A stretch of 64,000 nucleotides of DNA from Nonomuraea sp. SBT364. Its GTDB lineage: Bacteria > Actinomycetota > Actinomycetes > Streptosporangiales > Streptosporangiaceae. The position numbers and the translations under genes are program-made. Shown here one piece after another: positions 59,624 to 64,000 of the stretch. The notes below the pieces were generated by a model. The model saw only the letters and a list, made by a program, of their open reading frames with translations. It did no database searches and was not told the origin of the DNA. The stretch covers positions 1 to 64,000 of the forward strand of contig NZ_LAVL01000038.1 in the NCBI RefSeq assembly GCF_001083785.1, written 5' to 3'. Within the stretch, counting starts at the first letter, position 1. Each line of letters opens with the position of its first letter.

Positions 59624-60869
59624 AGCGGTTCCTCAGATGCCGCCACCAGTCCCGGAACATCCACGCGTCGAAGTCGGTGATGTGCGACGCGCTCCCGGCC
59701 TTCATCAGGAAGCCGCCGACGCCGGTGGGGGTCCAGTCGTAGAAGTCGTCCAGGCCGAAGGTGTGGCCTATCTCGTGGAGCAGGATGTGGATGTTGTCGG
59801 CGTTGAGGGAGTTCACGTAATACTCGCTGCCGATGCGCTGGCCCCAGTCGCCGCCCGCACCGCCGCCCATGCCGGCCGTGAGCCACAGCGACATGTCGTA
59901 GTGGTGTGACGCGCCGCCCGGGCAGTTCGGGTAGTTGCCGCTCTGGTTGAAGAAGCGGCCGCACGCCTCGGCGCACTGCGGCGCGTTCTCCCGGATGTCG
60001 TTGACGTAGATGTCGACCGAGTTGTCGCTCCACTGCAGCTGGGCGCGGTCGCGTACGGCCCAGCCGACCACCTTCACGGGCACGTTCGTGTAGGGCCAGC
60101 CGTTGTGGCCGACCATGACATCCATCCACTTCTTGAACTGCCGGGCGAGGGCGGCGTGGATCTGGTCGCGCAGCGCGGCCGACACGGGCGCGCCGGAGTC
60201 CCAGCGGACGCAGTAGTTGACCGAGCCCCGGTTGGCCATGATCTGGTCCCAGCCGTAGTTGCGGAAGCCGTACAGGTTCGGGTACGTGCTTTCCTGGTGC
60301 TGCCACACCTCGTTCAGCGGGGTGACGAGGTTGGCGGGCGGGTTCCAGCCGCTCTGCTGCCCGTTCTCGCCGAGGGCCTTGACCTCCAGCAGGCCGACGG
60401 ACGCCGTGCCGCTCTGCAGCACGACGCGCAGCCGGGTGGTGCTCACCGCCGGGAAGCTGATCGTGTTGTACGCGTTCGCGGCCAGCGGGTACGTGCCGGG
60501 CAGGTCGGCGTACGCGCTGCCGGTCCACCTTTGCAGCTTCCAGGAGGCCGGCAGCCGGACGCCGCCGCCGTCGTCGAAGAAGTACACCTGCGCGGAGCTG
60601 AGCGTGCGCGCCTGCGGCCAGGTGAGCAGCACCCACTGCTCGCCGGTGTTGGGCCAGGTGCCCCAGCGCGGGTTGACCGTGTCGTTGGAACCGGGCGGAT
60701 CGACGCCGTCGTTGATCGCCGCGACGCTCTCCCAGGGCGAGGTGTAGGACGCGGACGCGGTGGCGCTCGGGGCCAGGTTGACCACCGCGGCGGCGGCCGG
60801 TGAAGCGGGGATCAGGAAGATCCCGAGGGCGGCTACGACGCCCAGAATCGCCGACGTTAATCGCTTCAT
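59613..60869 (-). CDS. secreted discoidin-metalloprotease (HExxH, metzincin-like)
   Basis: ATG 60869 with AGAGAGGA upstream; 418 residues. Signal peptide KRLTSAILGVVAALGIFLIP ending ASPAAA. An F5/8C discoidin domain comes first (about 38-165: SYTSPWESVAAINDG, YFFDDGGGVRLPASWKL, VGLLEVKAL). The peptidase domain follows with HILLHEIGHTFGLDDFYDW (about residue 365). The discoidin domain is almost the same as the C-terminal one of the interrupted neighbour, suggesting both act on the same polysaccharide or surface. Confidence 0.87.
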   Translation of the reverse strand: MKRLTSAILGVVAALGIFLIPASPAAAAVVNLAPSATASASYTSPWESVAAINDGVDPPGSNDTVNPRWGTWPNTGEQWVLLTWPQARTLSSAQVYFFDDGGGVRLPASWKLQRWTGSAYADLPGTYPLAANAYNTISFPAVSTTRLRVVLQSGTASVGLLEVKALGENGQQSGWNPPANLVTPLNEVWQHQESTYPNLYGFRNYGWDQIMANRGSVNYCVRWDSGAPVSAALRDQIHAALARQFKKWMDVMVGHNGWPYTNVPVKVVGWAVRDRAQLQWSDNSVDIYVNDIRENAPQCAEACGRFFNQSGNYPNCPGGASHHYDMSLWLTAGMGGGAGGDWGQRIGSEYYVNSLNADNIHILLHEIGHTFGLDDFYDWTPTGVGGFLMKAGSASHITDFDAWMFRDWWRHLRNRYGY

Positions 60870-60881
60870 GGCAGTCCTCTC

Positions 60882-60895
60882 TGTTAGCGCTAACA
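60882..60895. promoter_or_regulatory. LacI-type operator TGTTAGCGCTAACA
   Basis: A perfect 14-bp palindrome with the central CG typical of LacI/GalR operators, 13 bp before the protease start. Sites of this form precede carbohydrate-utilisation genes in actinobacteria. Together with the discoidin domains it suggests sugar-responsive control of the protease operon. No LacI gene lies in the window. Confidence 0.7.
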
Positions 60896-61042
60896 TTCGG
60901 TGCTATGTCACACACCTGCTGACCAGCCGAGTGTTGAGCCAGCCGCAGACCTTGTCAAGACGCGCTGAACGTTTCAGGTGTTAACCCGCGCCATATATGC
61001 GAGCATCTAAAGTCCTATGACACTAGATAAATGGAGAAATCG

Positions 61043-61435
61043 GTGATCGAGTTCTATCTGGACGCCAAGTCCGGTCTCGCGCCCTACCAGCAGCTGGTCC
61101 AGCAGGTACGGCGTGCGCTCCGGCTCGGGCTGCTCCGCGAGGGCGACCAGTTGCCGACCCTCAAGGAGGTCGTGGCGCAGTTGGCGATCAACGCCAACAC
61201 CGTCCTCAAGGCCTACCGGGAACTCGAGCACGAGGGCCTGGTCGCCGCCCGGCCCGGGGTGGGGACGTTCGTGACGGCCACGCTCGCCGACACCTCGCTG
61301 GCCGCGCACGGCCCGCTGCGGCTGGAGCTGCGGCGCTGGCTGGCCAAGGCCCGCCGGGCCGGCCTCGACGACGAGAGCATCGAGGCCCTCTTCATGACCA
61401 CCTTTCGGACCGCCGCACAGGAGGACATAGCGTGA
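61043..61435 (+). CDS. GntR-family regulator (YtrA subfamily)
   Basis: GTG 61043 with GGAG 6 bp upstream fits the family start MIEFYLDAKSGLAPYQQLVQ; ATG 61031 is an alternative. 130 residues: winged helix (LRLGLLREGDQLPTLKEVVA, QLAINANTVLKAYRELEHEG) plus a short helical tail. YtrA regulators control the ABC operon they head. An ATCTA...TAGAT dyad (about 61006-61029) just upstream may be its operator. Confidence 0.87.
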   Translation: MIEFYLDAKSGLAPYQQLVQQVRRALRLGLLREGDQLPTLKEVVAQLAINANTVLKAYRELEHEGLVAARPGVGTFVTATLADTSLAAHGPLRLELRRWLAKARRAGLDDESIEALFMTTFRTAAQEDIA

Positions 61436-62325
61436 GTTCCGTCTTAGAGGCTCAGGGGCTGGGCAAGAGATACGGCAGGCGCTGGGCGCTGCGCGACTGC
61501 ACCATCGACATCCCCGACGGCCACGTCGTCGGACTGGTCGGGCCCAACGGAGCCGGCAAGACCACCCTGCTGAAACTGGCCACCGGCCAGCTGGAACCCA
61601 CGACGGGCGGGCTCACTGTGCTGGGCGGACGCCCGGCGGCCGGTCCCGCGCAACTGGCCAAGGTCGGTTTCGTCGCCCAGGACACCCCCGTCTACGCCGG
61701 ATTGAGCATCGCCGAGCATCTGCGCCTGGGCGCACGGCTCAACACCGGCTGGGACGCCGTGATGGCACGGGAGAGGATCGCCCGGCTCGGTCTCGACCCC
61801 GCCCACCGGGCCGGCAAGCTCTCCGGCGGCCAGCGCGCCCAGCTCGCCCTCACCCTGGGCCTGGCCAAGCGGCCCGAACTGCTGATCCTGGACGAGCCGG
61901 TCGCCTCGCTCGACCCGCTGGCGCGCCGCGAGTTCCTCCAGGGCCTCATGGAGGCGACCGTCGAGCACGAGTTCAGCGTGGTGCTCTCCTCCCACCTGGT
62001 CTCCGACCTGGAAAGGACGTGCGACTACCTGATCGTGCTCGTCGACTCGCGGGTCCAGATCGCCGGGGAGGCCGAGCACCTGCTGGCCACCCATCACCGC
62101 CTCACCGGCCCCCGCCGCGACCAGGGCACGCTGCCCGCGGACCAGCACGTCGTCTCCGCGCGGCACACCGACCGGCAGAGCACGTACGTCATCCGCACCG
62201 ACGCCCCGATCCTCGATCCCGCCTGGACGATCAGCCGGCTCACGCTGGAAGACCTCGTGCTGGCCTACATGGACACCTCCGCCGCCGCCGGCCGGCGACC
62301 CGCCGCCCTGGAGGTCCGGCGATGA
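61432..62325 (+). CDS. ABC transporter ATP-binding protein
   Basis: 297 residues; GTG overlaps the GntR stop by 4 bp. Walker A GPNGAGKTT (about 40), signature LSGGQRAQLAL, Walker B LLILDEPVASLDP, H-loop SSHLVSDLE. It forms an exporter with the downstream permease. The C-terminal part (TYVIRTDAPILDPAWTISRL) is an accessory domain. Confidence 0.9.
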   Translation: MSSVLEAQGLGKRYGRRWALRDCTIDIPDGHVVGLVGPNGAGKTTLLKLATGQLEPTTGGLTVLGGRPAAGPAQLAKVGFVAQDTPVYAGLSIAEHLRLGARLNTGWDAVMARERIARLGLDPAHRAGKLSGGQRAQLALTLGLAKRPELLILDEPVASLDPLARREFLQGLMEATVEHEFSVVLSSHLVSDLERTCDYLIVLVDSRVQIAGEAEHLLATHHRLTGPRRDQGTLPADQHVVSARHTDRQSTYVIRTDAPILDPAWTISRLTLEDLVLAYMDTSAAAGRRPAALEVRR

Positions 62326-63371
62326 TCTGGCTGACCTGGCGCCAGTTCCGTGGCGCCGCCCTGATGACGTCGCTGCTGCTCGTGCTGCTCGCCGCCGTTC
62401 TGGTCCCGACCGGCTCCCAGCTGGCCGCCGACTACGCCACCGGGATCGCCTCCTGCACGCGGGGCGAGGAGTGCCTGAACTTCTACGACCGCTTCTTCGA
62501 CGCCTACCAGACGCCCTTCCTGGCCGGCACCCTCGTGGTGCTGGTCCTGCCCGCCCTGGTCGGGCTCTTCTGGGGGGCGCCGCTGATCACCAGGGAGCTG
62601 GAGGCGGGCACGCACCTGCTCGTGTGGAACCAGGGCATCACCAGGACCCGGTGGCTGGCGGTCAAGCTCGCCCTCACCGGCCTGGTCGCCGCGACCGCCG
62701 CCGGGATCAGCGGGCTCGCGGTCACCTGGTGGTCCGGCCCGCTGGACCAGTCCGCCCCGGAGGGCTTCGCGCTCATGGACCCCCTGGTGTTCAGCGCGCG
62801 CGGGATCATCCCCCTGGGGTACGCCGCCTTCGCCTTCGTCCTCGGCGTGACCGTCGGCATGTTCGTCAAGCGGACACTGGCCGCGATGGCTCTGACCCTG
62901 CTCGTCTTCGCCACGATCCAGATCGCCGTGCCGCTGCTGGTCAGACCCCATCTCATGCCCCCGGTCACCTCGGCCTTCGAGCTCGCCAGGGAGAACGTGG
63001 ACATGTTCGGCGTGCGCCGCGACGGGATGCCCACGGTGAACCTGACGGCGACGATCCCCGGGCACACGGGCGCCTGGGTGCTGTCCAGCGAGCTCGTCGA
63101 CGGGTCGGGACGCACGATCGCCGCGAGCGGCGAGGAAGCGATCGTCGAGGGCGTCTCCACCACGTCGGGCCCCTGCGGGCCGCAGCAGGCGCGGCAGGGC
63201 ATGCAGACGTGCCTGGCCGAGCTCAACCGGCTCGGCTACCACCAGAAGGCCGTCTACCAGCCCCTTGAGCGGTTCTGGCCCATGCAGGCGATCGAGGCCG
63301 GGATCTACGCCCTGCTCACCCTCGGCCTCACGTGGCTCTGCTTCGGGTGGATCCGGAGGCGCCTGTCATGA
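62322..63371 (+). CDS. ABC transporter permease (ABC-2 type)
   Basis: 349 residues; ATGA overlap with the ATPase gene. It begins IWLTWRQFRGAALMTSLLLV; about six helices and a large extracytoplasmic loop between the last two (about residues 210-325) with a CGPQQARQGMQTC pair that may form a disulfide. FWGAPLITRELEAGTHLLVW is the ABC-2 motif. Confidence 0.87.
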   Translation: MIWLTWRQFRGAALMTSLLLVLLAAVLVPTGSQLAADYATGIASCTRGEECLNFYDRFFDAYQTPFLAGTLVVLVLPALVGLFWGAPLITRELEAGTHLLVWNQGITRTRWLAVKLALTGLVAATAAGISGLAVTWWSGPLDQSAPEGFALMDPLVFSARGIIPLGYAAFAFVLGVTVGMFVKRTLAAMALTLLVFATIQIAVPLLVRPHLMPPVTSAFELARENVDMFGVRRDGMPTVNLTATIPGHTGAWVLSSELVDGSGRTIAASGEEAIVEGVSTTSGPCGPQQARQGMQTCLAELNRLGYHQKAVYQPLERFWPMQAIEAGIYALLTLGLTWLCFGWIRRRLS

Positions 63372-64000
63372 GGGTCAAGGCCGTGACGGCCGGGCTCGCC
63401 CTCCTCCTGGCCGCGGCCTGCGCGGCGCCCACGCCGCCGCGCGGCCAGGGCACCACGGCGTCCGGCGCGGCGTGCGCGCGCCCCGCGGGTCCTCCCGCGG
63501 CCGAGACGCCCGCCACGATCGACGTCATCGAGCAGGCGTACTTCTGCATCCTCGGCAACTACTACAGCGGCTCCACCCTGGACGCCCGCGCGCTGCTGAC
63601 CTCCGGGTTCGCCGCCCTGACGCAGGAGCTCAACCGCAACGGGCGCGACCTGCCCGGGGCCACCATGCCCGCGCTGACCGGCGACCGGAAGGCCGACTGG
63701 GCCGCCTTCGAGGCCACCTACCGCAAGATCACCGATCAGGTTCCCGGCCTGCGCGACGAACTGGCCGTCGTCACCATGGAGGCCCTGGTGGCGAGCCTCG
63801 GCGACAACCACGCCCGCTGGGCGCACGGCGGCGGACGGCCTCCCGACTACTACGACGGCGACGGCTACGGCCTGGGTCTTCAGGCGAACGTGTACGGTCC
63901 CCAGGTCGACGGCAACCCCGGCGTCGCCGTGCCCCCGCTGTTCGTCACGGCCGTGCAGGGCGGCGCGGCGCAGGCCGCGGGGCTGCGGCCCGGCGACGTC
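63368..64000 (+). CDS. lipoprotein with S41-peptidase/PDZ-like layout, cut by window end
   Basis: ATG 63368 overlaps the permease stop by 4 bp. Signal with lipobox LLLAAACAAP, then a helical domain (IDVIEQAYFCILGNYYSGST, FAALTQELN, VASLGDNHARW) and a PDZ-like start AVQGGAAQAAGLRPGDV at the window end. This is the N-terminal half of carboxy-terminal-processing-like proteases. It is the fourth gene of the GntR/ABC operon. Confidence 0.8.
   Translation, partial: MRVKAVTAGLALLLAAACAAPTPPRGQGTTASGAACARPAGPPAAETPATIDVIEQAYFCILGNYYSGSTLDARALLTSGFAALTQELNRNGRDLPGATMPALTGDRKADWAAFEATYRKITDQVPGLRDELAVVTMEALVASLGDNHARWAHGGGRPPDYYDGDGYGLGLQANVYGPQVDGNPGVAVPPLFVTAVQGGAAQAAGLRPGDV

Overview
The window is very GC-rich, uses GTG and TTG starts freely, and carries actinobacterial signatures: a mycothiol-dependent-type maleylpyruvate isomerase fold protein, many TetR/HxlR/ArsR/MerR regulators, a PAS-GAF-SpoIIE phosphatase, a SigJ-like sigma factor and an actinobacterial-type integration host factor. 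A Streptosporangiales-like actinomycete fits best. This is inferred from gene content; no rRNA or tRNA gene is visible.

Layout. 1-10.9 kb is ordinary chromosome: a thioredoxin-fold/CcdA pair, a short UvrA-like ABC protein, VOC, TetR/SDR, an endonuclease-phosphatase, an HxlR-peroxiredoxin fusion, a MOSC protein and an ArsR/AHSA1 pair. 11-24.4 kb is a scarred region. Working genes (SDR, TetR, GNAT, azoreductase, MFS/TetR, HxlR/hydrolase, an ECF sigma with its partner) alternate with debris: a cut-off SDR, fragments of serine and tyrosine recombinases, two decayed Tn3-family transposases, a frameshifted SigJ-like sigma and an integrase without a clear start. 24.5-33.8 kb has a two-domain VOC protein, the phosphatase, a GH114 glycosidase, an ABC exporter operon and the 3' part of a secreted protease gene.

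The main discovery is at 33845-59346: a 25.5-kb, apparently complete Tn3-family transposon. It is bounded by 42-bp inverted repeats with one mismatch and flanked by a direct repeat AGTACT. It splits a secreted, discoidin-containing protease gene. Joining 59623-59347 to 33838-31947 restores one uninterrupted 722-residue frame, so the insertion looks precise and recent. Cargo from left to right: a small HTH protein and tnpA; a mercury-type module (three MerR regulators, two Cys-Cys proteins, a thioredoxin-like protein, CcdA, a rhodanese, a MerT/MerF-like membrane protein); an arsenic module (Acr3-like permease, broken YnfA, three flavoproteins, several ArsR, three ArsC including an ArsR-ArsC fusion, an aquaporin, an ArsM-ArsN fusion); then a serine resolvase with a candidate res site, a Clp_N/C4-zinc-finger protein, a MerB fusion with its MerR, a YdeI-like protein and an integration-host-factor gene beside the right repeat.

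How it works together (inference). Arsenate would be reduced by the ArsC proteins. Arsenite would leave through the Acr3-like permease and the aquaporin, or be methylated by ArsM, while the fused ArsN domain could acetylate amino-acid-like organoarsenicals. MerB would cut carbon-mercury bonds. No mercuric reductase is visible anywhere in the window. Four promoters share one design, TTGMNN-N20-TACSGT with a dyad in the spacer, typical of MerR control; two lie so close to the next start codon that leaderless transcripts are likely.

59.6-64 kb returns to chromosome: a second discoidin protease upstream of the interrupted one, under a LacI-type palindrome, then a GntR/ABC-transporter/S41-peptidase operon that runs off the end.
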